Shown: one piece after another, positions 17,479-27,976 of the stretch
Layout of the letters: each line of letters opens with the position of its first letter
Position numbering within the stretch: the first letter of the stretch is position 1
NCBI RefSeq assembly: GCF_001553565.1
Contig: NZ_CP014228.1
Coordinates: 1,178,001 to 1,242,000, forward strand
Length of the DNA stretch: 64,000 nt
Reading direction: 5' to 3'
Origin: Actinomyces radicidentis
GTDB taxonomy: Bacteria > Actinomycetota > Actinomycetes > Actinomycetales > Actinomycetaceae
The notes under the pieces: generated by a model
What the model was told of the DNA's origin: nothing
What the model saw: only the letters and a program-made list of their open reading frames with translations
Databases searched by the model: none
Position numbers and translations under genes: made by a program

Positions 17479-18207
17479 TCAGTGGTGCTCGACCTGCTTG
17501 ATCTCCTCGGACATGTCCTCGCTGAGGTCCGCCGCCCCGAAGGCCTCGGTGAGGGGCAGCCGCAGTCGGAAGTCCGTCCCCAGGCACAGCTCGACCGTCC
17601 CCTCCTCGAGGACGAAGTCGACGAGGTGCCCGCCCCAGCCGCGCTCGTCGTCGATGACGTGCGCGTGGCAGCCCGCCACCGAGATCCCCGACTCGTACAG
17701 CGGCGTGCGGAAGCCGGCGATCGTCCCGGTGAAGTCCTCGCGGCGGACGACCGCCTCGCCGTCGGTGGCCTCGACCATCGGCTTGTAGGGCCGCTCCTGC
17801 CGCTCCACCGTGCGGGCGCTCGCCCACGCGAAGCGTCCCGTCACCCGCAGCGCGTACATGTAGTTCGAGCTCGGCACGAGGCCGTCGACGAAGGCGGAGA
17901 ACTCCTGGCGCGTCACGGGACCCGCCACCGGGCGGCTGATCGTCGGCACGAAGTTCGTGACGACGGCGTAGGGCGTGCGCTCGCTCAGGTCGGGGACGCT
18001 CACCGACCCGTCCGAGCGCAGCCGGTAGCAGGTCCCGCCGAGGATGACCATCTCGCCGTCGAGCTCGTTGAAGGTGCCGATCCCGAAGGAGCCGTGGCCG
18101 AGGAGCTCGGCGAGGGTCATCTCGTCCTCGTAGACGCCCTGCGCGAGGGCGGTGATGAGGCTCGTCTGGAAGATCTCGTGGCGGGTGACGGCGGCTGAGG
18201 CGCTCAT
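17479..18207 (-). CDS. budA: alpha-acetolactate decarboxylase
   Basis: A 242-residue enzyme converting acetolactate to acetoin, a neutral fermentation end product that limits acidification. The fold signature LAELLGHGSFGIGTFNELDG is present. The zinc ligands are predicted to be His181, His183 and His194 in GCHAHVIDDERGWGGHLVDF. The length is normal (about 240 residues). The start is ATG 18207; the open frame continues upstream but without homology. No acetolactate synthase gene is adjacent. It lies among the unrelated genes separating nrdE from nrdF. Confidence 0.93.
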   Translation of the reverse strand: MSASAAVTRHEIFQTSLITALAQGVYEDEMTLAELLGHGSFGIGTFNELDGEMVILGGTCYRLRSDGSVSVPDLSERTPYAVVTNFVPTISRPVAGPVTRQEFSAFVDGLVPSSNYMYALRVTGRFAWASARTVERQERPYKPMVEATDGEAVVRREDFTGTIAGFRTPLYESGISVAGCHAHVIDDERGWGGHLVDFVLEEGTVELCLGTDFRLRLPLTEAFGAADLSEDMSEEIKQVEHH

Positions 18208-18326
18208 GGCTCCCAGGCTAGGAGCGCTCGCGGCCGGCGTCGACGCCGTCCCGCGGGGTGACGACGGGCGGGTCGGGGCGGACGCCGTTATGTCATCAGG
18301 TGCAGCAGTTATCTCAATCCATGTGC

Positions 18327-19010
18327 TCACCGCTCGTGCGGCGCGGGTTCCTCGCCGTCCAGCTCCCACACCTCGTCGCAGCGCTCGGCGGTCGCCGCGA
18401 CCAGTCGCGCGTTCGGGACGTCCACGCTGCGCACCCAGTGCGCGGCGTCCGCGGGGGACCTGCCGAAGTCCTTGTGCCGCGCGATGAGTCGGCGGATGAG
18501 GACCTCCTCGGGGACGTCGAGCATGACGAGCAGGTCGATCCTCTCGCGCGCCCCCTCCCAGCCGTGCGTCTCCAGCGCGAGGTAGTTGCCCTCGGTGACG
18601 ACGACGCCGCGGCCCGTCACGCGCGCCCCCGCGGCCACCGGCTCGTGCAGGTCGCGCCGGTAGACGGGCGCGAGGACCTCGGCGGGCTCGCCGTCAGGGC
18701 CCGTGGCGCGGACGCGGTCGAGGACGGCGAGGTAGCCGGCGACGTCGAAGGTGTCCGGGGCGCCCTTGCGGCCGTGCCTGCCGAGCTCGTCCAGCACCGC
18801 GTTGGACATGTGGAAGCCGTCCATGGGGACGGTCCCGGCGAGCAGGCCCTTCTCGCGCAGCGCCTCCGTCAGGCCCTCGGCGAGCGTCGACTTCCCGGAG
18901 CCGGGTGCGCCCGTGATCCCGACGACGAGGCGCGCCGGCGCGTCCGGCGCGGCGAGCCGGGCCTCGAGGCGGTCGACGAGGTCGGTGCAGGCGTTGTCGA
19001 AGGCGGTCAT
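18327..19010 (-). CDS. P-loop nucleoside/nucleotide kinase family protein (uridine kinase-like)
   Basis: A 227-residue protein with Walker A GAPGSGKST (residues 34-42) and the PMDGFHMSNAVLDELG segment. The YRRDLHEPV region and the TEGNYLAL Walker-B-like strand are typical of the uridine kinase/pantothenate kinase-like group in actinobacteria. It probably phosphorylates a small hydroxylated metabolite; the substrate is not clear. The start is ATG 19010. It lies between alsD and a methyltransferase gene on the same strand, with gaps of 119 and 152 bp, so an operon is uncertain. Confidence 0.85.
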   Translation of the reverse strand: MTAFDNACTDLVDRLEARLAAPDAPARLVVGITGAPGSGKSTLAEGLTEALREKGLLAGTVPMDGFHMSNAVLDELGRHGRKGAPDTFDVAGYLAVLDRVRATGPDGEPAEVLAPVYRRDLHEPVAAGARVTGRGVVVTEGNYLALETHGWEGARERIDLLVMLDVPEEVLIRRLIARHKDFGRSPADAAHWVRSVDVPNARLVAATAERCDEVWELDGEEPAPHER

Positions 19011-19162
19011 GGCGCCAGTATCGCGACCCCGTGACCGCGAGATGGCGCTCTCAGCGGATCAGAGGCACGAGGCGCGATCAGGAGCCGCGGAATCCTGCGG
19101 GCGGCGGGTCTCCGAGAAGGCTCTGACCCGCTCAGGGCGCCATTCCCGGCGCGGCCGCCCCC

Positions 19163-19942
19163 TCACTCCGGCGCCGGTGCCCGCCTCGCGGTGATGAGCC
19201 CGTAGCCGGTGCTCTCCCGGATCGTCCCGTCGGCCCCGGCGCGCTCCTCGAGGTGACCGCGCAGGGCGTCAAGCAGGGCGGGGCGGCGCTCGCCCGCGTG
19301 GGCGAGGGTCCAGGCGTGCGTCGGGCTGCCGCTGCGGTAGTACTCCATGCCCTCCTCGACGGTCGCGAAGCGCCACTCGAGCTGGTGGTGCTTGACCCGC
19401 ACGTCCTCGAGGCCGGCTCCCAGCCGCCCGGCGGCCACCCCGGGGCGGCACCAGGTCATGTGCGGCGGTGCCGAGTCCTCGCCGGGCGCCAGGACCGCCG
19501 TCATCCGCGCCGTCATCTCCGCAAGGAACCCGTCCTCGGACCAGGCGGTCATGACGAGGAGCCCGCCGGGGCGCAGGATCCTCGCCCACTCGGCCGGATC
19601 GTGGGACGGGTCGCAGAACATGGAGCCGGAGGAGCTGGCGACGGCGTCGGCGCTCCCGTCCGGCAGACCGGTGGCCTCGCCGGTCGCTGCGAGCCAGGTG
19701 GCGCCGTGCACGAGGGCGGCGCCGGTCTCGCGCATCCGCCGCGCGGGCTCGACGGCGGTCACCTCGAGGCCGGCTGCGAGGAGCGCGCGGGTGGTGTCGC
19801 CGTGCCCGGCCCCGATCTCGACGACGCGCGCCCCGGGGCCGACGGCGTCCAGGACCCGTCGGGCGGTGAGGCCCGAGGCGGGGCGCAGGCGCCGTGCCGT
19901 CGGGGCGTAGGGGCTCGCGGACCAGACCTCGTCGACGCTCAT
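19163..19942 (-). CDS. class I SAM-dependent methyltransferase
   Basis: A 259-residue protein with the SAM-binding glycine loop VEIGAGHG (residues 41-48). An acidic residue follows at the end of strand 2 (VTAVEPARRM), then motif II-like SADAVASSSGS and a motif III-like LRPGGLLVMTAW. This Methyltransf_11 pattern does not reveal the substrate. It is divergently oriented from nrdF, whose start lies 140 bp away, so the gap must hold both promoters. Confidence 0.85.
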   Translation of the reverse strand: MSVDEVWSASPYAPTARRLRPASGLTARRVLDAVGPGARVVEIGAGHGDTTRALLAAGLEVTAVEPARRMRETGAALVHGATWLAATGEATGLPDGSADAVASSSGSMFCDPSHDPAEWARILRPGGLLVMTAWSEDGFLAEMTARMTAVLAPGEDSAPPHMTWCRPGVAAGRLGAGLEDVRVKHHQLEWRFATVEEGMEYYRSGSPTHAWTLAHAGERRPALLDALRGHLEERAGADGTIRESTGYGLITARRAPAPE

Positions 19943-19959
19943 GGCGACACCGTATCTGA

Positions 19960-21057
<1,098 letters not shown>

Positions 21058-21090
21058 TCAGCTTGTTGGACAGCTCGCCTGTCCACAGAT

Positions 21091-21133
21091 GAGGCGCTGA
21101 CGCGCCGTCCGGTACGGATGGCGTCAGCGCCTC
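21091..21133 (+). terminator. terminator of nrdF
   Basis: GAGGCGCTGACGC (21091-21103) pairs perfectly with GCGTCAGCGCCTC (21121-21133), 33 bp after the nrdF stop. Confidence 0.75.
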
Positions 21134-21526
21134 ATGTGACGATGGACTTGCCTCCACGGCGCAACCCCCGCTCAACAGTCAGCTCTGCCGGGGAGCGCAC
21201 CGAAAGGGGGTGGCTCTGGGTATGTCATCAACGAGCGGACGGCGTGACGCGCCGCGTGCGAAGGAGATGATGGGTAAGCAGAAGGCCCAGATCTGGCGGA
21301 CTGCCTTGCAATGCGTTCCGCCGACGATCTGGGCCCTTGCTGCTCTGCTCAACGTCCTCGTCGGACACTGATCAACACCCGGAAGTCCGGGGAGTTGGGC
21401 GGTAGCCGCCGCTCGACTCCCCCTCATCGTCCCACATCCCGCGCTACCGGCCAAGGATGGAGCGGGCATGGTGCGGGGCGCCGGTCGGCCCGCACCGACG
21501 AGATGCGCGACGAGGTAGGAGAGCAC
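21134..21526. other. gap between nrdF and the LssY-like pseudogene
   Basis: No secure gene. It holds a possible 49-codon frame (21222-21371) that contains a long imperfect inverted repeat (about 21282-21337, arms GGCCCAGATC and GATCTGGGCC). This could equally be a second hairpin terminator. Confidence 0.4.
21222..21371 (+). CDS. possible 49-residue small protein
   Basis: The frame starts at ATG 21222, with alternative starts ATG 21267/21270 behind a GAAGGAG site. The C-terminal 15 residues are hydrophobic (IWALAALLNVLVGH), as in a small membrane peptide. An inverted repeat runs through the gene, so the coding pattern may simply be a side effect of a hairpin. No homologue is recognised. Confidence 0.22.
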   Translation: MSSTSGRRDAPRAKEMMGKQKAQIWRTALQCVPPTIWALAALLNVLVGH

Positions 21527-23004
21527 GTGGGAGCCCAGGAGGCGCGTCGAACGGCGGACGCCGTCGCGGAGGTCGACTCCGTCGTGGACGCCGTCGCGCC
21601 GCTCGCCCCGGAGCTCCCCGACCCGCGACCCGCCGGCACCGCCGCCGACTCCGCCCTCGACGTCCCCGACCAGCGCACCCGCCCGCGTCCCGACGCCCGC
21701 CTGGAGTACCGCGACCCGACCACCAAGATGGTCGCCCCCGGCGCTCGCGCCTGGGACCTCGACGACGTCCTCGACGCCCTCTTCTTCGCCGTCGCCGCCG
21801 CGGCGACCTGCTGGTTCGCCGTCCTGCTCGTCGCCGGCGGCCTCCACCGCGACTGGGGCACCGGCCTCCGCCTCCTCCTCTTCTGGGCGGTCCTCGCCTA
21901 CCTCGCCCTGCCGCGCCTCCACAGGTCCTCACCTGGCTCTACGTCCCCGACTACTTCATCGGCCGCACCCACACCGGCGACGGGCTCCTCGGCGACCCCG
22001 TCAACCTCGTCGCCTGGGGGAGCGAGGAGGCCCTCCACACCGCCATGACGAGCGCCGGCTGGGTCCGCTCCGACCCCGTCACCCTGCGCAGCAGCCTGCG
22101 GCTGGTCCGCGCCTGGGCGCGGCGCCGCCCCTACCCGTCGGCTCCCGTCTCCACGCTCACGCTCTTCGGCCGCCGCCAGGACGTCGCCTACGTCAAGGAG
22201 GTCGACGGCAATCCCTCGCAGCGCCACCACGTGCGCTTCTGGCGGGTCCCGGAGGGCTGGCTCCTGCCCGGGGGCGCGAGCGTCGACTGGCTCGCCGCCG
22301 GCAGCTACGACCGCGCCGTCGGCCTGTCGTCGCTGACCTTCCAGGTCACCCACAAGATCGACACGGACATCGACCTCGAGCGCAACTACATCGTCGACGA
22401 CGTCCGCTGGGCCGTCCCCGAGGCTGACCTGGAGGTCTGGCCGCGCTTCTTCACGAGCTACCACTCCACCAACGGCGGCGGGGACAAGGTCTCCACCGAC
22501 GGGGCCCTGTGCGTCCTCGACCTGCGGGACGTCGACCCCGGCGACGGCGAGGACGCCCGCGCCGCCCGCGGCCGCGACGACGCCGCGCGCCACCACACGC
22601 GCCCCGGCGACCTCATCAAGACGATGCTCCTGCTCGTGGCCCTTGTCGTCATCGACGCCGTGAGGTGGACCGCCGTCGATCTCCCCGAGCTCCTCGCCGG
22701 TGAGCCGGGATCGGTCCGCGCCGCCGTCGCGGGGCTGTCCGTCCTGCTCGTCCTCGCCGTCGCCCTGCTCGCCGCGGCGGCCTGGCGAGGGCACCCGCGC
22801 AGCCGCGTCGTCCTCATGGGCGTCCTCGCGATCGGTGCACTCGCGGACCTCGCCCAGGTGACCGCCGTCGGTGTGGACTCCGCGGGCGGGCTGCTCCTCA
22901 CGACGGCGCTGCAGGTCCTCGCGCTCCTGGCCCTCACCTCGCGCGACGTCCACCAGTGGGAGCGCGCCCGCAAGGGGAGCAGGGTCCGGCCGCGGCGCGG
23001 CTGA
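21527..23004 (+). pseudogene. LssY C-terminal-domain-like membrane protein, frameshifted
   Basis: The first part (GTG 21527 behind TAGGAGAG; ATG 21503 is an alternative) encodes an acidic N-terminus and two membrane segments ending LAYLALPRLHR near 21925. The continuation, ILTWLYVPDYFIGRT-like, is in the next frame and runs to 23004. It covers an LssY_C-like soluble domain and four C-terminal membrane segments. One missing base around 21921-21926 (CACAGG-TCCTCACC) explains the break. The site is not a homopolymer. A sequencing error or a true mutation are both possible. The function of the family is unknown. Confidence 0.75.
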
Positions 23005-23034
23005 GCCGGGGGCGCCGGGGCGCCCTGGGGCGGG

Positions 23035-23925
23035 TCAGTCGCCGACCCGTTGCCCGGACACGGCCGCACGGGTGCGCTCGAGCGCCGCCCCGAGGTCGTC
23101 GTGACGCAGCTGGGCGGTGCGGGCGAAGAGGACGTCGACGACGGCGAGCTGGGCCATGCGGCTCGCGAGCGCTGCGGCCCGCAGCTCCGTCTCGCGCGCC
23201 CGCGTCTCGAGGACGACGTCGGCGGCCCGCGCCACCGGCGAGCCGGGGTCCCCGACCACCGCGACGGTGAGGGCGCCGCGCCCGCGGGCCAGGTCCATGG
23301 CGCGCAGGACCTCCGTGGTGCGCCCGGAGAAGGAGAAGCCGATCGCCGTGTCGCCCTCGCCGAGGAGGGCGGCGTGGACCAGCTGGACGTGCGTGTCCGC
23401 GCTGAACTGGCAGGGAACCCCGATCCGCTGCAGCTTCTGGGAGAGGTCCTGGGCCACGAGCCCCGAGGCCCCCACCCCGAGGGTCGTGACGGGGGACCGG
23501 CCGGCCACGCGCGCGGCCAGCCGGTCGAGCGCCTCGAGGTCGAGGCCGGCCACCGTCTGCTCGATGGAGCGCGCCTCGTGGAAGGCGATCTTCGCGGCGA
23601 GGTCCTCGAGGGAGTCCCCGGCGTCGATCTGGCCCTGGGCGACGCCGGCTCGCTCGTGCTCGAGGCTGGAGCGGGACAGGTCGCGGGCCAGGGCGAGCCG
23701 CAGGTCCGGCAGGCCCCGGTAGCCCAGGGATCGGGCGAAGCGGACGACGCTGGCCTGGGAGACGCCGGCCTGCCGCGCGAGGGAGGCGGCGGTGGCGGAC
23801 AGGACCCCCTCGGGCTGCTCGAGGAGGGTCGCGGCGAGGGCGTCCTCGGTGGAGGACATGCCGGGACGTGCGCGGCGGATGCGCTCGATGACGCCGGCGG
23901 ACTCGGCTCCGGGACCGGTGCTCAC
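23035..23925 (-). CDS. murR: MurR/RpiR-family transcriptional regulator
   Basis: A 296-residue protein starting at GTG 23925 behind GGGAGG. The N-terminal RpiR helix-turn-helix (ATAASLARQAGVSQASVVRFARSLGY) is followed by a SIS sugar-phosphate-binding domain (TLGVGASGLVAQDLSQKL, GFSFSGRTTEVL). It is divergent from murQ, so it is predicted to repress MurNAc catabolism and to respond to MurNAc 6-phosphate. A TGAAAC-AAC-GTTCCA dyad in the shared promoter region suits the palindromic operators of this family. Confidence 0.88.
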   Translation of the reverse strand: MSTGPGAESAGVIERIRRARPGMSSTEDALAATLLEQPEGVLSATAASLARQAGVSQASVVRFARSLGYRGLPDLRLALARDLSRSSLEHERAGVAQGQIDAGDSLEDLAAKIAFHEARSIEQTVAGLDLEALDRLAARVAGRSPVTTLGVGASGLVAQDLSQKLQRIGVPCQFSADTHVQLVHAALLGEGDTAIGFSFSGRTTEVLRAMDLARGRGALTVAVVGDPGSPVARAADVVLETRARETELRAAALASRMAQLAVVDVLFARTAQLRHDDLGAALERTRAAVSGQRVGD

Positions 23926-24006
23926 GGGTCCTCCCTTCTCGTCCCTGACGCGGGGCGGGACCAGGATGCGCGTCGTCACGCGGGGGTGACTCGCGGGACG
24001 CGCCGA

Positions 24007-24044
24007 TGAAACAACGTTCCACATACTAGTGAACAGATGTAGTC
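24007..24044 (+). promoter_or_regulatory. putative MurR operator and murQ promoter
   Basis: TGAAACAACGTTCCA (24007-24021) is a near-perfect dyad of RpiR type. TAGTCT (24039-24044) could be the murQ -10 box, with TTCCAC as -35 at 16-bp spacing. The operator would then overlap the -35, as expected for repression. Confidence 0.4.
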
Positions 24045-24084
24045 TTGCGTCACCCCAAGGGCAACGACGCCGAGAGGAAACAGG

Positions 24085-25080
24085 ATGGCCGATCCCACCA
24101 GCGATCCCGCAGCCGCACCGGCCGGCGACTCCGACTCCGTCGCCCGGCTCCACCTGAGCACCACCGAGCAGCGCAACCCCGCCTCCGCCGACCTCGACCG
24201 CATGAGCGCCCTCGAGATCGTGCAGGTCATGAACGCCGAGGACCACAAGGTCGCCGACGCCGTCGAGCGCGCCCTCCCGCAGATCGCGCGGGCCGTCGAC
24301 GCCGTCGTCGCCGGGATCCGGGCCGGGGGCCGCCTCATCTACATGGGGGCCGGCACCTCCGGACGGCTCGGCGTCCTCGACGCCGCCGAGTGCCCGCCCA
24401 CCTTCCGCACCGACCCGGACCTCGTCGTCGGTCTCATCGCCGGCGGCGAGGGCGCCATGTTCCGGGCGGTCGAGGGCGCTGAGGACTTCGCCGAGCTCGG
24501 CGCGAGCGACCTCGACGAGCTCGGACTCACCGACCGCGACACCGTCGTCGGCATCGCCGCGTCCGGCCGCACCCCCTACGTCATCGGCGGCCTCGACCGC
24601 GCCCGTGAGCTCGGAGCCGCCACCGTGTCGGTCGCCTGCAACACCGGGGCGGCCGTCTCCCAGCACGCGCAGATCGCCATCGAGGTCGACAACGGGCCCG
24701 AGGTCGTCACCGGCTCGAGCCGCCTCAAGTCCGGGACCAGCCAGAAGCTGATCCTCAACATGATCTCGACCGCCGCGATGGTCCGGCTCGGCAAGGTCTA
24801 CGGCAACCTCATGGTCGACGTCGCCCCCACCAACACCAAGCTCGTCGACCGCGCCGAGCGCATCGTCGTCGCCGCCACCGGCTGCTCCCGCGAGCAGGCC
24901 CGCGAGGCGCTCGCGGCCGCCGACGGCCACGCCAAGACCGCCATCGTCATGGTGGTCCGCGGGCTCGACGCCGACGCCGCCCGCGCCGCCCTCGACGAGG
25001 CCGAGGGCTTCGTCCGCACCGCCGTCGAGGCCGGCGGCACCTCGGACGGCGGCCCCGACGTGCCCGATGACGCGGCCTGA
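24085..25080 (+). CDS. murQ: N-acetylmuramic acid 6-phosphate etherase
   Basis: A 331-residue enzyme that cleaves the lactyl ether of MurNAc 6-phosphate to give GlcNAc 6-phosphate and D-lactate. Family blocks are present: [20 protein letters not shown], then [20 protein letters not shown] with the catalytic Glu, then [20 protein letters not shown]. The start is ATG 24085 after GAGAGGAAACAGG. It is the first gene of a murQ-murP-mupG-hydrolase cluster, divergent from murR. Confidence 0.96.
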   Translation: MADPTSDPAAAPAGDSDSVARLHLSTTEQRNPASADLDRMSALEIVQVMNAEDHKVADAVERALPQIARAVDAVVAGIRAGGRLIYMGAGTSGRLGVLDAAECPPTFRTDPDLVVGLIAGGEGAMFRAVEGAEDFAELGASDLDELGLTDRDTVVGIAASGRTPYVIGGLDRARELGAATVSVACNTGAAVSQHAQIAIEVDNGPEVVTGSSRLKSGTSQKLILNMISTAAMVRLGKVYGNLMVDVAPTNTKLVDRAERIVVAATGCSREQAREALAAADGHAKTAIVMVVRGLDADAARAALDEAEGFVRTAVEAGGTSDGGPDVPDDAA

Positions 25081-25137
25081 CCAACACCCGCACACCACCG
25101 ACTCGTCCCACCCCCACCCGCAAGGAGAAGCGCTCCG

Positions 25138-26706
25138 ATGAACTACGACTCCCTCAGCCGCGAGATCCAGCGGCTCGCCGGCGGCCCTGGAAACGTCGCC
25201 TCCCACACGAACTGCATGACCCGCCTGCGCCTCAACGTCGTCGACCAGGCCAAGGTCGACGTCGACGCCATCAGGTCCCTCGACGGCGTGCTCGGCGTCG
25301 TCGGCGGGGACCAGGTCCAGGTCGTCGTCGGCCCCGGCCACGCCGAGCGCCTCCGACAGGCCTACGACGCCGTCGCCGGCGATGCCGGCTCAGCCGCCCT
25401 CGACGTCAACGAGGACCCTGAGCTCTCCGGCACCGCCGCCGACGGCACGACCCGTGGCGGCTCCGCCGGGGACGAGGACCTCGCCGCCAGCACCCACGCC
25501 AGGGTCAAGGCCCGCCAGACCAGCGCCGTGCAGCGCATGTTCCGCCACGTCGGCAACATCTTCATCCCGATCATCCCCGGCTTCATCGCCTGCGGCCTCG
25601 TCACCGCCATCGCGAACGTCTGGAAGATGATCGACCCGGGCATCGCCGCCAACGCCTGGTTCCTCGCCTTCGCTGGCATCGGATCCATCCTCGTGGGCGC
25701 CCTCTACTTCATCGTCGGCCACAACACCGCCAAGGAGTTCGGCGGCACCCCCACCATGGGCTTCATCGCCGGCGGCGTGCCCTACATGACCGCCCTCGCC
25801 GGCATCGCCGAGGTCACCGGCCCGGACGGCAAGGTGACCACCCCCGCCGTCCCGCTCACCATCCCCGTCTTCGGCCAGCTGGCGCCGGGCCTCGGCGGCA
25901 TCATCGGCGTCATCATCACGGCCTGGGTGTTCACCCTCATCGAGAAGCAGGTGCGCAAGGTCGTCCCGGCCGCGCTCGACCTCTTCCTCGTGCCCGTCGT
26001 CACCCTCCTCATCGGCGCGGCCCTGTGCATCTTCATCATCATGCCGATCTCCGCCCTCCTCATGAAGGCCCTGACCTGGCTGCTCGTCGACTTCGCCCTC
26101 AAGCAGGGCGGCATCATCGGCGGCTTCATCATGTCGACCTTCTTCCTGCCGATGGTCATGCTCGGCATCCACCAGGGCCTCACCCCCATCCACGCCGAGC
26201 TCATCGCCGACCACGGCTTCACCGAGCTGCTCCCGATCCTCGCCATGGGCGGCGCCGGCCAGGTCGGCATGGCGTGCGCCCTGTGGGCCCGCACCAGGAA
26301 CGACAAGCTCCGCGGAGTCATCAAGTCCGCCCTCCCGATCGGCGTCCTCGGCATCGGCGAGCCCCTCATCTACGGCGTCTCCCTGCCGCTGGTCCGGCCC
26401 TTCCTCACCGCCTGCCTCGGCGCGGGCTTCGGAGGCGCCTTCATCGCCTTCGGCATGCAGCAGGGCTCCTTCGGCGCCGGCGCGCTCGGCCTGTCGGGCC
26501 TCCTCATGATCCCCGTCATCACGGCCGGCAAGTGGTTCTGGTACGTCGGCGGCTGGGTGATCGCCGTCGTCATGGGCGCCGTCCTCACCTACGCCTTCGG
26601 GTACCGCGAGGCCGACGCCGAGCGCGTCTTCGGCGCCGGGACCGCCTCGGACATCCTCGAGGCCGAGGGCGTGCACCGCGAGGTCATCCCCGGCACCGAG
26701 CGCTGA
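25138..26706 (+). CDS. murP: PTS transporter EIIBC, MurNAc-specific type
   Basis: A 522-residue protein. The N-terminal IIB domain has phosphorylatable Cys26 (ASHTNCMTRLRL). A linker of about 45 residues leads to a IIC domain with about ten membrane segments and the GIHQGLTPIHAEL and GIGEPLIYGV motifs of the glucose/sucrose superfamily. No IIA domain is fused, so a shared IIA must donate phosphate. With murQ and mupG beside it, MurNAc or MurNAc-containing sugars are the likely cargo. It ends at a 13-bp hairpin (26719-26759). Confidence 0.88.
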   Translation: MNYDSLSREIQRLAGGPGNVASHTNCMTRLRLNVVDQAKVDVDAIRSLDGVLGVVGGDQVQVVVGPGHAERLRQAYDAVAGDAGSAALDVNEDPELSGTAADGTTRGGSAGDEDLAASTHARVKARQTSAVQRMFRHVGNIFIPIIPGFIACGLVTAIANVWKMIDPGIAANAWFLAFAGIGSILVGALYFIVGHNTAKEFGGTPTMGFIAGGVPYMTALAGIAEVTGPDGKVTTPAVPLTIPVFGQLAPGLGGIIGVIITAWVFTLIEKQVRKVVPAALDLFLVPVVTLLIGAALCIFIIMPISALLMKALTWLLVDFALKQGGIIGGFIMSTFFLPMVMLGIHQGLTPIHAELIADHGFTELLPILAMGGAGQVGMACALWARTRNDKLRGVIKSALPIGVLGIGEPLIYGVSLPLVRPFLTACLGAGFGGAFIAFGMQQGSFGAGALGLSGLLMIPVITAGKWFWYVGGWVIAVVMGAVLTYAFGYREADAERVFGAGTASDILEAEGVHREVIPGTER

Positions 26707-26718
26707 GGGCTCCCGGCC

Positions 26719-26759
26719 GCGGGTGCCGTCCCCGGGAGCGGCCCGCGGACGGCACCCGC
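26719..26759 (+). terminator. hairpin between murP and mupG
   Basis: GCGGGTGCCGTCC (26719-26731) pairs perfectly with GGACGGCACCCGC (26747-26759). It may attenuate transcription into mupG or stabilise the upstream mRNA. Confidence 0.5.
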
Positions 26760-26860
26760 GCCCCGGTCCTCCGGCCCACGACGTCGCCGTCGGCCCGAGC
26801 GGACCGACGGCGACGGCGCACCCCCGGAACGACGCACCCAGCCCACCACGAGGAGGACCC

Positions 26861-27913
26861 GTGCTCCTGTCCGTCTACGCCACCGACGACACCGCCGTCC
26901 GCGACGCCGTCCTCGACCAGGCCGCCGCCCAGGCCGAGCGCACCCTCTTCACCTCCCTCCACATGCCCGAGGCCACCGACCTCGCCGGCTGGGTGGGGTG
27001 GCTGGAGAACGCCCACTGCGAGCGCGGCGTCTCCTTCTGGGCCGACGTCGCACCGGCCGCCTTCGACCTGCTCGGCTACGGGCCCGACGACGCGGGCCGG
27101 CTGGCCGGGGCCGGCGTCGTCGGACTGCGCCTCGACTACGGCTACGGACCCGAGGAGATCGGCCGCATCGCCTCCGCCACGGGGCTGCCCGTCGCCGTCA
27201 ACGCCTCTACCGCCGCCGCCGCGGAGGTCGACGCGCTCCAGGCCGTTCTCGGGGACGCCCCCGACGCCCTGGTCGGCTGGCACAACTTCTACCCGCGGCC
27301 GGGGACGGGCCTGACCGCTGAGGACCTCGTGCGGCGCTCGCGGCTCTTCACCGACCGGGGCCTGCGCGTCCTCGCCTTCGTCGCGGGGGACGTCACGCAC
27401 CGCGCGCCCCTCCACCTCGGCCTGCCGACCCTCGAGGCGCACCGGCACCGCAACGCCTACGTCTGCGCCCTCGAGCTCGACGCCCTCGTGCCCGGCGTCA
27501 GCGTCGTGGGCGCCGAGGGCGTCGTCGCCGAGCAGCACCTGCGCTGGATCGCCGACGCCCTGCCCGACGGGGACGACGAGCCCGTGCTCACCCTGCCGGT
27601 CACCGACCTGCAGCCCGGCTGCGACTGGCTCCTCGACGAGTGGGACCTGCGCCCCGAGGCCGGCCCCGCCTCACGCCGCCTCACCGGCACCCGCGGCCGC
27701 GACCTGCCCGCCGGCACCGTCCCCGCCGACGCGCTCGAGGCCGGTTCCCTCCAGATGGACACTCTCGGCCGCTACTCCGGCGAGGTCCACCTCATGACCG
27801 CCACCGCACCGCTGGACGGGCAGCACCTCCGCCTCGCCGACGTCGCCGCCCCCTACCGCAGCCTGCTGGCGCACCTGGACCGCTTCGATCGCGTCCGCCT
27901 CGTGCGCGCCTGA
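26861..27913 (+). CDS. mupG: DUF871 / MupG-like 6-phospho-N-acetylmuramidase
   Basis: A 350-residue protein from GTG 26861 behind AGGAGG. A TIM-barrel-like N-terminal part (LFTSLHMPE, VGLRLDYGYGPEEIGRIA, VGWHNFYPRPGTGL) and a C-terminal cyclophilin-like part (MDTLGRYSGEVHLMTA) match the DUF871 family, of which MupG is the characterised member. MupG splits intracellular MurNAc-6P-GlcNAc, upstream of MurQ. The cluster can therefore be read as uptake of a muropeptide disaccharide by MurP, MupG cleavage, then MurQ. Confidence 0.87.
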   Translation: MLLSVYATDDTAVRDAVLDQAAAQAERTLFTSLHMPEATDLAGWVGWLENAHCERGVSFWADVAPAAFDLLGYGPDDAGRLAGAGVVGLRLDYGYGPEEIGRIASATGLPVAVNASTAAAAEVDALQAVLGDAPDALVGWHNFYPRPGTGLTAEDLVRRSRLFTDRGLRVLAFVAGDVTHRAPLHLGLPTLEAHRHRNAYVCALELDALVPGVSVVGAEGVVAEQHLRWIADALPDGDDEPVLTLPVTDLQPGCDWLLDEWDLRPEAGPASRRLTGTRGRDLPAGTVPADALEAGSLQMDTLGRYSGEVHLMTATAPLDGQHLRLADVAAPYRSLLAHLDRFDRVRLVRA

Positions 27914-27976
27914 GCCCCGCCGGCGCCCCGAGCACCTGGCACCCGCCCCGACCTCGCCCACCGCGAAGGAGCAGCC

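Noticed and set aside
23035-25341. A long leftward frame through murQ into murR
   Set aside because: Only the last 296 codons show RpiR/SIS homology; the upstream part is antisense to murQ.
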